A stretch of 64,000 nucleotides of DNA, from assembly GCF_001042985.1 (NCBI RefSeq), contig NZ_JYKY01000011.1, forward strand, positions 62,001 through 126,000, in the 5' to 3' direction. Source of the stretch: Pseudomonas lundensis. Lineage in GTDB: Bacteria > Pseudomonadota > Gammaproteobacteria > Pseudomonadales > Pseudomonadaceae. The position numbers and the translations under genes are program-made. The notes beneath the pieces were generated by a model. It was not told where the DNA came from and made no database searches. It was given only the letters and a program-made list of their open reading frames with translations. This document shows, piece after piece, positions 10,066-19,213 of the stretch; within the stretch, counting starts at the first letter, position 1; each line of letters begins with the position of its first letter.

Positions 10066-11193
10066 TCAGCGACGTTCGATTGGCACGAACTTGCGCTGTT
10101 CGACGCCGATGTACTCGGCGCTCGGGCGAATGATGCGATTGTTGGCGCGCTGCTCGAACACGTGCGCGGCCCAGCCGGTCAGGCGGGAGCAGACGAAGAT
10201 CGGGGTGAACAGCTTGGTTGGAATGCCCATGAAGTGGTACGCCGAGGCATGGTAGAAGTCAGCATTGGGGAACAGCTTCTTTTGCTCCCACATGGTCTTG
10301 TCGATGGCTTCGGACACCGGGAACAGCACGGTGTCCCCCACTTCGTCCGCCAGCTTTTTCGCCCAGCCCTTGATCACTTCATTGCGCGGGTCGCTGTCTT
10401 TATAGATAGCGTGACCAAAGCCCATGATCTTGTCTTTGCGTTCGAGCATGCCGAGGGTGCCTTTGATGGCTTGGTCGGCCGAGCTGAAGCGCTCGATCAT
10501 TTCCATCGCTGCTTCGTTGGCCCCACCGTGCAACGGGCCACGCAACGAACCGATGGCTGCCGTGATGCACGAAAACAGATCGGACAGCGTGGAAGCGCAG
10601 ACGCGGGCAGTGAAGGTCGAGGCGTTGAATTCGTGCTCGGCGTACAGAATCAGCGACACGTTCATGACCTTGACGTGCAAGTCGCTTGGCTTTTTGTCAT
10701 GCAACAGGTGCAGGAAATGGCCGCCAATCGACGCTTCGTCCGTCACGCAATCGATGCGCACACCGTCGTGGCTGAAGCGATACCAGTAGCACATGATCGC
10801 CGGGAAGGCCGCCAGCAGGCGGTCAGTCTTGTCGCGCTGCTCGCTGAAGTCCTGTTCCGGCTCAAGGTTGCCCAGGAACGAGCATCCCGTGCGCATCACG
10901 TCCATCGGGTGGGCATCGGCCGGGATACGCTCCAGAACTTCCTTCAGCGCTTGCGGCAAATCGCGCAGGGTTTTGAGCTTGCCTGTGTAGGCCTCCAGCT
11001 CGACCTGGGTCGGCAACTCGCCGTACAACAACAGATAAGCCACTTCTTCAAAGCGCGCCTGGGCGGCCAGCTCACGCACGTCATAACCACGATAGGTGAG
11101 CCCGGCGCCTTCCTGGCCTACGGTCGACAGCGCCGTTTGCCCGGCCACCTGGCCGCGTAATCCGGCACCACTCAATACTTTTGCTTCGGCCAT
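10066..11193 (-). CDS. prpC: 2-methylcitrate synthase
   Basis: A citrate-synthase-family protein of 375 residues that condenses propionyl-CoA with oxaloacetate. Visible family motifs include LTYRGYDVRELA, GPLHGGANEAAMEMI (substrate-binding His), GFGHAIYKDSDPRN and the C-terminal RLTGWAAHVFEQ. GGAGAAG precedes the ATG. The size and the operon position after prpB favour PrpC over the TCA-cycle citrate synthase GltA, which is longer. It is separated from prpB by 134 bases containing a hairpin. Confidence 0.95.
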   Translation of the reverse strand: MAEAKVLSGAGLRGQVAGQTALSTVGQEGAGLTYRGYDVRELAAQARFEEVAYLLLYGELPTQVELEAYTGKLKTLRDLPQALKEVLERIPADAHPMDVMRTGCSFLGNLEPEQDFSEQRDKTDRLLAAFPAIMCYWYRFSHDGVRIDCVTDEASIGGHFLHLLHDKKPSDLHVKVMNVSLILYAEHEFNASTFTARVCASTLSDLFSCITAAIGSLRGPLHGGANEAAMEMIERFSSADQAIKGTLGMLERKDKIMGFGHAIYKDSDPRNEVIKGWAKKLADEVGDTVLFPVSEAIDKTMWEQKKLFPNADFYHASAYHFMGIPTKLFTPIFVCSRLTGWAAHVFEQRANNRIIRPSAEYIGVEQRKFVPIERR

Positions 11194-11265
11194 TGCGCTT
11201 CTCCAATCTTGAATTTGTTAGGGATTCGGCAAGAACTTATAAATTTTTTTACACCTGTCTTGCGT

Positions 11266-11287
11266 GTCGAGCCCCGCGAGGCTCGAC
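11266..11287. repeat. hairpin between prpB and prpC
   Basis: An 8-bp perfect inverted repeat GTCGAGCC/GGCTCGAC with a six-base loop lies in the prpB-prpC gap. No T-run follows it on the minus strand, so it looks like an intra-operon mRNA structure rather than a full terminator. Confidence 0.45.
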
Positions 11288-11327
11288 AACCATCACAGGC
11301 GTCAGGTCAATCCGGTTTCAAGCGGCA

Positions 11328-12215
11328 TTACTTTTTGCTGGCAAACAGCGCATCGAGCTTCTGTTCGAACACGTGGTAATCGATGGCGTCGTACAGCTCC
11401 ATACGGGTTTGCATGGTGTCGATGACGTTCTGCTGGGTGCCGTCGCGACGAATCGCGCCATAGACGTTTTCCGCCGCCTTGTTCATGGCGCGGAAGGCCG
11501 ACAGCGGGTACAGCACCAGCGACACATCGGCCTCACGCAGTTGATCCACGGTGTACAGCGGGGTGGCGCCGAATTCAGTGATGTTGGCCAGAATCGGCGC
11601 TTTGACGCGGCTGGCGAACAGCTTGTACATCTCAAGCTCGGTGATGGCTTCCGGGAACACCATGTCGGCGCCAGCTTCGACGCAGGCAGCGGCACGCTCC
11701 AGCGCGGACTCCAGCCCCTCAACCGCCAGCGCATCGGTACGCGCCATGATCACAAAGCTGTCATCGGTGCGCGCATCCACGGCGGCCTTGATGCGATCAA
11801 CCATCTCTTGTTGCGAGACGATTTCCTTGTTTGGACGATGGCCGCACCGCTTGGCACCCACCTGATCTTCAATGTGAATGGCGGCAGCGCCAAACTTGAT
11901 CATCGACTTGACGGTACGCGCCACGTTGAACGCCGAAGAACCGAAGCCCGTGTCGACATCCACCAGCAGTGGCAGGTCGCAGACGTCCGTGATGCGGCGC
12001 ACATCGGTCAGTACGTCATCCAGGCCGGTGATGCCCAGGTCTGGCACGCCGAGCGAACCCGCCGCCACCCCGCCACCGGACAAGTAGATCGCCTTGAACC
12101 CGGCGCGCTTGGCCAGCAAGGCGTGGTTGGCGTTAATGGCGCCCACCACTTGCAGTGGGTGTTCATTGGCGACTGCATCACGGAAACGTTGGCCTGGACT
12201 GTTTTTATTGCTCAT
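11328..12215 (-). CDS. prpB: 2-methylisocitrate lyase
   Basis: PrpB (295 residues, isocitrate lyase/PEP mutase superfamily) cleaves 2-methylisocitrate to pyruvate and succinate, the last step of the cycle. The signature [10 protein letters not shown] with catalytic Cys near residue 124 is present, as are the metal-binding DVDTGFG and the early [10 protein letters not shown] segment. Its ATG overlaps the prpR stop in an ATGA junction and GAGGTG precedes it, so it is translationally coupled to the regulator and expressed from the same promoter. Confidence 0.96.
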   Translation of the reverse strand: MSNKNSPGQRFRDAVANEHPLQVVGAINANHALLAKRAGFKAIYLSGGGVAAGSLGVPDLGITGLDDVLTDVRRITDVCDLPLLVDVDTGFGSSAFNVARTVKSMIKFGAAAIHIEDQVGAKRCGHRPNKEIVSQQEMVDRIKAAVDARTDDSFVIMARTDALAVEGLESALERAAACVEAGADMVFPEAITELEMYKLFASRVKAPILANITEFGATPLYTVDQLREADVSLVLYPLSAFRAMNKAAENVYGAIRRDGTQQNVIDTMQTRMELYDAIDYHVFEQKLDALFASKK

Positions 12216-12934
12216 GACTCACCTCGTGGAGTGGCTGTCTGCTGGGCGCTGTCTTGGTAGTGACGCGCAATATTGCGTTTGGACGCGCCGATGTGGCGAC
12301 GCATCAATAACTCGGCCAGTTCGCCGTCGCGATCGGCAATGGCATCGAGAATCCGGTGGTGCTCGGCGAATGCCTGGTGCGGGCGATTCGGGGTGGTGGA
12401 GAACTGGATACGGTACATGCGCACCAGCTGATACAACTCACCGCAGAGCATCTGGGTCAGGGTGCGATTGCCGCTGCCCTGAATAATTTTGTAATGAAAA
12501 TCGAAGTCGCCTTCCTGCTGGTAATAGCCCACGCCCGCCTGGAACGCGGCATCGCGCTCGTGGGTTTCGAGCACCCGACGCAGCTCCGCGATGTCCTCAT
12601 CGCTCATGCGTTCAGCCGCCAGACGGCAGGCCATGCCTTCAAGGGACTCGCGAATTTCGTAGAGCTCAATCAGCTCGGCATGGCTCAAGGACACGACCCG
12701 CGCCCCGACATGCGGCACCCGCACCAGCAGGCGCTGGCCTTCAAGGCGGTGGATCGCCTCGCGCAGCGGCCCGCGGCTGATGCCGTAGGTGCGCGCCAGT
12801 TCCGGCTCAGAGATTTTGCTGCCCGGCGCGATATCGCCTTTGACGATGGCGGCTTGAATACGCCTGAAGACGTTCTCGGACAGGGTTTCCGAGTCATCTT
12901 GAGCCAGCACGGCACCTTCGAGCGAATCCAGCAT
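12212..12934 (-). CDS. prpR: GntR-family regulator of the methylcitrate operon
   Basis: A 240-residue FadR-subfamily GntR regulator. The N-terminal winged helix ([41 protein letters not shown]) is followed by an FCD ligand domain with metal-site-like His/Asp residues ([38 protein letters not shown]). I chose the ATG at 12934 over an upstream ATG at 13018, because family proteins start near here and AAGGTG precedes it. It is first in the operon and overlaps prpB. Palindromic GTCGAC sites at its start region suggest autoregulation. Its inducer is probably a methylcitrate-cycle intermediate (inference). Confidence 0.9.
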   Translation of the reverse strand: MLDSLEGAVLAQDDSETLSENVFRRIQAAIVKGDIAPGSKISEPELARTYGISRGPLREAIHRLEGQRLLVRVPHVGARVVSLSHAELIELYEIRESLEGMACRLAAERMSDEDIAELRRVLETHERDAAFQAGVGYYQQEGDFDFHYKIIQGSGNRTLTQMLCGELYQLVRMYRIQFSTTPNRPHQAFAEHHRILDAIADRDGELAELLMRRHIGASKRNIARHYQDSAQQTATPRGES

Positions 12935-13020
12935 ATTGTCGACACCTTGAAAATCAATAGTGCCAAAAATAGTCATTTCAGGCCTTACAGTCAAAGGATA
13001 AATAGGGATTGTCGACAATC
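12935..13020 (-). promoter_or_regulatory. candidate PrpR operator pair in the prp promoter region
   Basis: A perfect 14-bp palindrome GATTGTCGACAATC lies at 13007-13020, and a second near copy ATTGTCGACACC lies at 12935-12946, directly abutting the prpR start codon. Both share ATTGTCGACA. Symmetric sites of this size suit FadR-type GntR dimers. Binding by PrpR is inferred from position. Confidence 0.6.
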
Positions 13021-13216
13021 ACCGGATACGACCTTGGTTGAATCGACAGACGCAGGCCATGATCGGAACGGTCTGGGCGCTGGCGTCATAAAACCATCAT
13101 GCTAGAATGCCGACCGCATCAGCCTTGCCCAATTAACAGGGCAGCCGCACGAGGACGCTTGCGCTGTATTGCCAGTCGCCTTGAACTGAAGATTGCAAGA
13201 GACTGCCCCCGGATTT

Positions 13217-13753
13217 ATGAAATTTCCCTCCTTCTTTATATGTCTTTGCCTGCTGGCCTTGCCGGGCCTGAGCCTGGGTGCCGAAAAAACCGTTTACGGC
13301 CTTAATGAGTACGCTGAGCTGGCAGGTATCAACCTGCAAGTGGCCGCCAAACTCGACACCGGCGCCAAAACCGCCTCGCTGAGTGCCCGCGATATCAAAC
13401 GCTTCAAGCGCGACGGCGAGAGCTGGGTACGCTTTTATCTGGCTATTGACGATGCCCACTCGCACCCCATCGAGCGTCCGCTGGCACGGGTCAGCAAGAT
13501 CAAGCGCCGCTCCGGGGATTACGACCCCGAGTCGGACAAGAACTACACATTGCGCCCGGTTATTTCCCTGGAAATCTGTATGGGTAAAGCTTTACGCACC
13601 ATCGAAGTGAACTTGACCGACCGAAGTGCGTTCCAATACCCGCTGTTGATTGGCTCCGAAGCGCTCAAGCGTTTCGATGCGCTGGTCGACCCAAGCCTTA
13701 AATACGCTGCTGGCAAACCTGCCTGCGCCGCCATCGCTCAAACCGCAGAGTAA
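13217..13753 (+). CDS. retropepsin-like (RimK-associated) periplasmic protease
   Basis: A 178-residue exported protein with a hydrophobic signal peptide (FFICLCLLALPGLSLGA). The mature part has the aspartyl-protease-like motif KLDTGAKTASLSA around residue 45 and the C-terminal LIGSEAL; databases often label this family ATP-dependent zinc protease. I chose ATG 13217 because it starts the signal peptide; a TTG at 13193 would add eight residues. It lies five bases before the transglutaminase-like gene, with an ATP-grasp ligase after that, a conserved three-gene set. The role is inferred to be periplasmic proteolysis linked to peptide amidation; the substrate is unknown. Confidence 0.8.
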   Translation: MKFPSFFICLCLLALPGLSLGAEKTVYGLNEYAELAGINLQVAAKLDTGAKTASLSARDIKRFKRDGESWVRFYLAIDDAHSHPIERPLARVSKIKRRSGDYDPESDKNYTLRPVISLEICMGKALRTIEVNLTDRSAFQYPLLIGSEALKRFDALVDPSLKYAAGKPACAAIAQTAE

Positions 13754-13758
13754 TTGAA

Positions 13759-15291
13759 ATGCGCGCTCTTACCTTTCACCTGAAAGTCTTGATTACCATC
13801 CTTGTGGTGCTGGGCATTTCGATTACGGCCTACCAGATTTTCGTCATCGGTATCCCGGTGACCGAAGACGCAACGGATGACCTGTGGAACATCGACGCAA
13901 AAGTCGAATTCGTCGCCAGCTCCAAGGATCCGGTCAAGATCCAGATGTTCGTACCGCCATTGAACCGCGACTACGTCAGCCTCAATGAAAGCTTCATCTC
14001 CAACAATTACGGGGTGAGCGTCAACCGGGTAGACGGCAACCGTAAAGTCACCTGGTCAGCCCGTCGCGTCAGCGGCAAGCAAACCCTTTACTACCGTCTG
14101 GTCTTGACCAAGCGCTACACCGGCGACAAAACCAAGGCCAAAGGCCCGGTTTTCCGTGACAGCATCGCGGTCGAAGGGCCCGAAAAAATCGCCGCCGAAG
14201 CCTTGCTGGCCCCGATTCGCCAGCACTCGGCCGACGTTGAAACCTTCATCAGCGAAACCATCAAGCGGGTGAACAACCCTAACGATGACAACGTCAAACT
14301 GCTGCTGGCAGGCGATCCGTCGACGCCGCACAAGGCACAAATCATCGAGCTTTTGCTGTCGATTGCCCACGTGCCGCTGGAAAAAGTCCACACCATCCGC
14401 CTGGTGGCCGACCTGCCACAAACCCCGGAGCTGTGGTTGCGCAGCTTCAACGGTAACGACTGGCTGTACTTCAACCCCGAAACCGGCGAACAGGGCCTGC
14501 CGTCCGACCGTCTGCTGTGGTGGACCGGCGACGAGCCGATGATCAGCGTCGATGGCGGTAAAAAAGCCAACGTCACGTTCAGCCTGAACAACAGCGAAAT
14601 GAACGCCATTCGTCTGGCCAAACTGACCGACGAAAACACTGACGCCAACTTCCTCGAATACTCGCTGTACGGCCTGCCGCTGCAAACCCAGCAAACCTTC
14701 ATGATCATGGTGATGATCCCGATTGGCGTGCTGGTGATTCTGGTGTTGCGCAACCTGATCGGCCTGCAAACACTGGGCACGTTCACCCCGGTACTGATTG
14801 CACTGGCGTTCCGTGAAACACAATTGGGGTTCGGCATCATCCTGTTCACGGTGATAACGGCGCTCGGGCTGATGTTGCGCTCGTATTTAGAGCACCTGAA
14901 GCTGCAGATGCTGCCGCGCCTGTCCGTGGTACTGACGTTCGTGGTGATACTGATTGCCGCCATCAGCCTGTTCAGCCACAAGCTGGGCCTTGAACGCGGA
15001 CTCTCGGTGGCCCTGTTCCCGATGGTCATTCTGACCATGACCATCGAACGCCTGTCGATCACTTGGGAGGAGCGAGGCGCCGGGCATGCGATGAAGGTCG
15101 CCATCGGCACCCTGTTCGCGGCGACCCTGGCGTACTTGGTGATGAGCATTCCGGAGCTGGTGTACTTCGTGTTCACTTTCCCGGCAGTCCTGCTGATTCT
15201 CGTGGGCTTCATGCTGGCCATGGGTCGCTATCGCGGCTATCGCCTGACTGAACTGGTCCGTTTCAAAGCCTTTTTGAAGGCAGATTCCTGA
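13759..15291 (+). CDS. inactive transglutaminase fused to a membrane-helix domain
   Basis: A 510-residue membrane protein. It has one N-terminal helix (LITILVVLGISITAYQIFVI), then a long periplasmic region with a transglutaminase-like fold (residues about 30-300; segments such as PELWLRSFNGNDWLYFNPETG) and a C-terminal block of about seven helices (from FMIMVMIPIGVLVILVL onward). I see no convincing catalytic Cys in the transglutaminase part, in line with the family being called inactive. It overlaps the next gene by one base (TGATG). It may present or bind the peptide substrate for the protease and ligase on either side (inference). Confidence 0.85.
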   Translation: MRALTFHLKVLITILVVLGISITAYQIFVIGIPVTEDATDDLWNIDAKVEFVASSKDPVKIQMFVPPLNRDYVSLNESFISNNYGVSVNRVDGNRKVTWSARRVSGKQTLYYRLVLTKRYTGDKTKAKGPVFRDSIAVEGPEKIAAEALLAPIRQHSADVETFISETIKRVNNPNDDNVKLLLAGDPSTPHKAQIIELLLSIAHVPLEKVHTIRLVADLPQTPELWLRSFNGNDWLYFNPETGEQGLPSDRLLWWTGDEPMISVDGGKKANVTFSLNNSEMNAIRLAKLTDENTDANFLEYSLYGLPLQTQQTFMIMVMIPIGVLVILVLRNLIGLQTLGTFTPVLIALAFRETQLGFGIILFTVITALGLMLRSYLEHLKLQMLPRLSVVLTFVVILIAAISLFSHKLGLERGLSVALFPMVILTMTIERLSITWEERGAGHAMKVAIGTLFAATLAYLVMSIPELVYFVFTFPAVLLILVGFMLAMGRYRGYRLTELVRFKAFLKADS

Positions 15292-16274
15292 TGTTTGGCT
15301 TCTGGAAGACCTGGAAGGCCCTGGAAGCCAGGGGCATCATGGGCATCAATCGGCGTAATGCGGACTACGTACTCAAGTACAACAAACGCAGCCTGTATCC
15401 GATCGTGGATGACAAGATCATCACCAAGGAACGCGCCATCAAGGCCGGCATTCACGTGCCGGAGATGTATGGCGTGATTTCCACCGAGAAAGAAATCGAA
15501 AAGCTCGACGAGATCATCGGCGGGCGCAGCGACTTCGTGATCAAGCCCGCGCAAGGCGCGGGCGGTGATGGCATTCTGGTGATCGCCGACCGCTTCGAAG
15601 ACCGCTTTCGCACCGTTTCGGGCAAGATCATCAGCCATGAAGAAATCGAGCATCAGATCTCCAGCATTCTGACCGGCCTGTATTCCCTCGGCGGGCACCG
15701 CGACCGTGCCCTGATCGAATACCGCGTCACCCCCGACCAGATCTTCAAAAGCATCAGCTACGAAGGCGTGCCGGACATCCGCATCATTGTGCTGATGGGC
15801 TACCCGGTGATGGCGATGCTGCGTTTGCCGACCCGTCAATCCGGCGGCAAGGCCAACCTTCACCAGGGCGCTATCGGCGTCGGTGTCGACCTGGCAACCG
15901 GCCTGACCTTGCGCGGCACCTGGCTGAACAACATCATCAGCAAACACCCCGACACCACCAACGCGGTGGACGGGGTGCAACTGCCCTACTGGGACGGTTT
16001 CATGAAGCTCGCCGCGGGCTGCTATGAATTGTGCGGCCTGGGGTATATCGGCGTGGACATGGTGCTGGACCAGGACAAGGGCCCCTTGATCCTGGAGCTG
16101 AACGCCCGTCCGGGCCTGAACATCCAGATCGCCAACGACTGCGGCCTGACCCTGCGCACCCACGCCGTCGAAGCGCACGTTGAAGCGCTGGCCGCAAAAG
16201 GCATCAAGGAAACCGTTGAAGAGCGGGTCCGTTTTGCTCAGGAAATGTTCGGGCACATCCCCCTTAACGCCTGA
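15291..16274 (+). CDS. alpha-L-glutamate ligase-like ATP-grasp protein
   Basis: A 327-residue ATP-grasp protein of the RimK-like group, which forms amide bonds with ATP. Visible motifs are FVIKPAQGAGGDGILVI (ATP-binding loop), GVPDIRIIVLMGYPVMAMLR and the Mg site LELNARPGLNIQIAN. Its ATG overlaps the stop of the transglutaminase-like gene, so the two are coupled. There is no signal peptide, so it acts in the cytoplasm or at the inner membrane face. The name implies glutamate ligation, but the true acceptor and amino acid are not known from sequence. Confidence 0.85.
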   Translation: MFGFWKTWKALEARGIMGINRRNADYVLKYNKRSLYPIVDDKIITKERAIKAGIHVPEMYGVISTEKEIEKLDEIIGGRSDFVIKPAQGAGGDGILVIADRFEDRFRTVSGKIISHEEIEHQISSILTGLYSLGGHRDRALIEYRVTPDQIFKSISYEGVPDIRIIVLMGYPVMAMLRLPTRQSGGKANLHQGAIGVGVDLATGLTLRGTWLNNIISKHPDTTNAVDGVQLPYWDGFMKLAAGCYELCGLGYIGVDMVLDQDKGPLILELNARPGLNIQIANDCGLTLRTHAVEAHVEALAAKGIKETVEERVRFAQEMFGHIPLNA

Positions 16275-16278
16275 CCCG

Positions 16279-16316
16279 CAGGAGCGAGTTGGCCACCCAA
16301 GGCCTGCTCGCTCCTG
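16279..16316. repeat. REP-like inverted repeat
   Basis: A 10-bp perfect stem CAGGAGCGAG/CTCGCTCCTG encloses an inner GGCC/GGCC pair. Sequence and position just after the stop of the ATP-grasp gene resemble pseudomonad REP elements; it may also limit readthrough into pabB. Confidence 0.55.
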
Positions 16317-16389
16317 AACGGTTTCATGGATTTACCCGCCGACACAGGCCTACAATCCCCTCCCCGCTTCGATGGCTGATTTGCTGCGC

Positions 16390-17733
16390 ATGTTGACCTG
16401 CTCCGTTCATCCACTGCCTTACCTCGCCAACCCGGCCGATTACTTTGCCGCCTTGCGCCACGCTCCCGGCGCAGTACTGCTGGACAGCGGCCGACCCGAC
16501 GCTGACCGTGGCCGTTACGACATCATGAGCGCCTGGCCCTTGCACACATTGCAACGCCAGCCAGAAGAACCGGGGCGCGCGTTTTTGCAGCGTTTGCGCA
16601 AACAGCTTCAGGCGCTGGGCCAGGCGCAGCTGCCAGCGCAGTACGAGCTGCCGTTTGCCGGCGGACTGATCGGTTACTTGAGCTACGACTTCGGCCGCCA
16701 GCTCGAACAGCTCCCCGCGCAGGCGCAGGACGACTTGCATCTGCCAGATGCACGCCTGGGCCTGTACCCATGGGCGCTGATCAGCGATCACCAACGCGCA
16801 ACCAGTCAATTGGTGTTTCATCCCACCCTGGAAACCCGCGAACGCATGCGCCTGATTGAGCTGTTCAGTGCGCTTGAGCCCGCAACCGCGGCACCTTTCA
16901 GCCTGAAACAACCGATGCAGCCGGATATCAGCGCCCAGCAGTACGCGCAGGCCCTGGCGCAGGTGCAGCAGTACATTCAGGCTGGCGACTGCTATCAGGT
17001 CAATTACACTCAGCGCTTCAGCGCCCACTGCCACGGCGATGCATGGACTGCGTACTGCGCGCTGCGTGCGGCTTGCCCGACCCCGTTTTCAGGTTTCATG
17101 ACACTGCCCGCAGAGGGCGCGATTGTCAGCCTCTCGCCAGAGCGCTTTGTGCGGGTCAGCAAGCGCCAGGTCGAAACCCGTCCGATCAAAGGCACCCGTC
17201 CACGGGGCAAAGACAACGCAGAAGATGCCGCCAACGCCGCCCAATTGCTTGCCAGCCCAAAAGATCGCGCTGAGAACCTGATGATTGTCGACCTGCTGCG
17301 CAACGACCTCGGCCGCACCTGCCGCACAGGTTCGGTCCGCGTACCGGAGCTGTTCAGCCTCGAAAGCTACCCCAACGTGCATCACCTGGTGAGCAGTGTC
17401 ACGGGCGAGCTGGCGGCGGATAAAGACGCGCTGGACCTGATCGGCGACAGTTTTCCGGGCGGCTCGATCACCGGCGCACCGAAGATCCGCGCCATGCAAA
17501 TCATCGACGAGCTGGAACCCACCCGCCGCAGCATTTACTGCGGTTCGCTGCTGTACCTCGACGTTCGCGGCGAGATGGACAGCTCTATCGCCATTCGCAG
17601 CCTGTTAATCAAAGACGGGCGGGTCAGTTGCTGGGGCGGAGGCGGCATTGTCGCGGACTCGGACTGGGAAGCCGAATACCAGGAATCCATCACGAAAGTG
17701 AAGGTGCTGCTCGATACGCTGCAAACCCTGTAG
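16390..17733 (+). CDS. pabB: aminodeoxychorismate synthase component I
   Basis: PabB (447 residues from this start) uses ammonia from the PabA glutaminase to convert chorismate to 4-amino-4-deoxychorismate, a folate precursor. The chorismate-binding domain has PIKGTRPRG, the LMIVDLLRNDLGR motif, GSITGAPKIRAMQIIDELEP and the C-terminal GGGGIVADSDWEAEYQE. PIKGTRP carries the Lys expected of PabB; anthranilate synthase has Ala at that position. The start is uncertain: ATG 16372 would add six residues and neither has a clear ribosome site; 16390 gives the usual length and start (TCSVHPLPY). Confidence 0.92.
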   Translation: MLTCSVHPLPYLANPADYFAALRHAPGAVLLDSGRPDADRGRYDIMSAWPLHTLQRQPEEPGRAFLQRLRKQLQALGQAQLPAQYELPFAGGLIGYLSYDFGRQLEQLPAQAQDDLHLPDARLGLYPWALISDHQRATSQLVFHPTLETRERMRLIELFSALEPATAAPFSLKQPMQPDISAQQYAQALAQVQQYIQAGDCYQVNYTQRFSAHCHGDAWTAYCALRAACPTPFSGFMTLPAEGAIVSLSPERFVRVSKRQVETRPIKGTRPRGKDNAEDAANAAQLLASPKDRAENLMIVDLLRNDLGRTCRTGSVRVPELFSLESYPNVHHLVSSVTGELAADKDALDLIGDSFPGGSITGAPKIRAMQIIDELEPTRRSIYCGSLLYLDVRGEMDSSIAIRSLLIKDGRVSCWGGGGIVADSDWEAEYQESITKVKVLLDTLQTL

Positions 17734-17801
17734 CGCGCGGTATTTGCTAACATCGCGCCACTAGAGAGCGCCCAGCGCCATTTACTGTAGGAAGCCGCCT
17801 G

Positions 17802-18536
17802 ATGAGCCATCCGTTCGACGTCGCTGAACTCGCCGCGACATACGCCAGCAAATCCCCGCAGGACATTCTCAAACTCGCGTTTCAGCACTTTGGCGACGAG
17901 CTCTGGATTTCATTCAGCGGCGCCGAAGATGTGGTGCTGGTAGACATGGCCTGGAAGCTCAATAAAAACGTCAAGGTGTTCAGCCTCGACACCGGGCGCC
18001 TGCACCCGGAAACCTATCGTTTCATCGAGCAGGTGCGCGAGCACTACAACATCCCGATCGAGCTGATTTCACCAGACCAGCACCAACTTGAGCCCTTCGT
18101 CAAAGAAAAAGGCTTGTTCAGCTTTTACAAAGACGGCCATGGCGAATGCTGCGGTGTGCGCAAAATCCAACCGTTGCGCCGCAAACTGGCGACCGTCACC
18201 GCCTGGGCCACGGGCCAGCGTCGCGACCAAAGCCCGGGCACCCGCAGCCAGGTTGCCGCGTTGGAAATCGACGGCGCCTTCTCGACCCCGGAACGAACGC
18301 TGTACAAATTCAACCCGCTGGCGCAAATGACCAGCGAGGAAGTCTGGGGTTACATCCGCATGCTGGAGTTGCCCTATAACAGCCTGCACGAACGCGGCTT
18401 TATCAGCATCGGTTGCGAGCCCTGCACCCGTCCCGTGCTGCCTAACCAGCACGAGCGTGAAGGTCGCTGGTGGTGGGAAGAAGCCACGCAAAAAGAATGC
18501 GGCCTGCATGCTGGCAACTTGATCGCCAAGACCTGA
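17802..18536 (+). CDS. cysH: adenylyl-sulfate (APS) reductase, assimilatory
   Basis: A 244-residue thioredoxin-dependent reductase that makes sulfite from activated sulfate for cysteine synthesis. The N-terminal PAPS-reductase fold shows [15 protein letters not shown] and [12 protein letters not shown]. The Cys pair CC at 116-117 and CEPC at 205-208 supply a 4Fe-4S cluster, and ECGLH at the C-terminus holds the catalytic Cys near 233. The cluster cysteines point to APS rather than PAPS as substrate, as known for Pseudomonas CysH. It is 68 bases after pabB and probably has its own promoter. Confidence 0.93.
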   Translation: MSHPFDVAELAATYASKSPQDILKLAFQHFGDELWISFSGAEDVVLVDMAWKLNKNVKVFSLDTGRLHPETYRFIEQVREHYNIPIELISPDQHQLEPFVKEKGLFSFYKDGHGECCGVRKIQPLRRKLATVTAWATGQRRDQSPGTRSQVAALEIDGAFSTPERTLYKFNPLAQMTSEEVWGYIRMLELPYNSLHERGFISIGCEPCTRPVLPNQHEREGRWWWEEATQKECGLHAGNLIAKT

Positions 18537-18576
18537 TCCGGCGCTGCCCCGCCTCGCCTGCGATGAATAAGGGGAA

Positions 18577-18600
18577 CGAGGCTGCAAGCACGCAGCCTCG
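18577..18600. terminator. hairpin after cysH
   Basis: A 9-bp perfect inverted repeat CGAGGCTGC/GCAGCCTCG with a six-base loop lies 40 bases past the cysH stop. No T-run follows, so this is either a factor-dependent terminator or an mRNA 3'-end structure. Confidence 0.45.
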
Positions 18601-18654
18601 CGCCGTGTCTCAGCGTATGAGGCCTGCCTTGCGTTTACCGAAGACTTGAGCACA

Positions 18655-18680
18655 GAATTAGCAATTATTCTCAATAGCGT
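18655..18680 (+). promoter_or_regulatory. possible Fur box upstream of the ECF sigma gene
   Basis: The stretch contains AATTATTCTCAATAG, whose ATTCTCA half agrees with the right half of Fur sites commonly found before fecI-type genes; the left half is weak. Iron repression is therefore likely but rests on a partial match and the gene context. Confidence 0.4.
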
Positions 18681-18694
18681 TTGAGCCTAGTTCT

Positions 18695-19213
18695 ATGTCT
18701 TCGGGTGAACCTCCGTTTCAATCCGCGATTACAGACCTGTACTGCGAACATCACGGCTGGCTACTTGGCTGGCTGCGCAGAAAGCTGGGGTGTGCGCAGA
18801 ATGCTGCCGACCTGACTCAGGACACCTTTGCCCGAATCCTTAATGCACGCGAATCGGTCGCCAGCCTGCGCGAGCCGCGAGCGTTTCTGAGCACCACGGC
18901 CCGGCGCCTGATCATCGATCAGGCACGGCGCAAGAAGATCGAACAGGCTTATTTGCAAGAACGTGCGCTGACCGCCCAAGCACTGGAAGGCCACCACTCA
19001 CCCGAGGCCATCCTGACCACCCTTGAAGCCCTTGAACACATCGCCTTTATGCTCGAAGGGCTGCCTGAAAAGACCCGCCAGGCGTTTGTGCTGTATTACC
19101 TCGACGGCCTCAACCAGGCCGACATCGGTCGCCAACTCGGCTTGGCTGATCGCACCGTTCGCAAGTATTTGATTCAGGCGCTGCTGCATTGCAGTCATAG
19201 CCTCACACCATGA
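18695..19213 (+). CDS. FecI-type ECF sigma factor
   Basis: A 172-residue extracytoplasmic-function sigma factor. Region 2 is visible as DLTQDTFARILN with SLREPRAFLSTTARRLIIDQARR, and region 4 as LPEKTRQAFVLYYLDGLNQADIGRQLGLADRTVRKYLIQAL. By family it directs RNA polymerase to the adjacent TonB-dependent receptor gene when the receptor-FecR signal arrives. It overlaps the FecR-like gene (ATGA junction). The siderophore sensed is unknown. Confidence 0.9.
   Translation: MSSGEPPFQSAITDLYCEHHGWLLGWLRRKLGCAQNAADLTQDTFARILNARESVASLREPRAFLSTTARRLIIDQARRKKIEQAYLQERALTAQALEGHHSPEAILTTLEALEHIAFMLEGLPEKTRQAFVLYYLDGLNQADIGRQLGLADRTVRKYLIQALLHCSHSLTP

Noticed and set aside
13193..13216. TTG start giving the retropepsin-like protein eight extra residues
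   Set aside because: The signal peptide begins cleanly at the ATG at 13217, and the extra residues would place a polar stretch before it.
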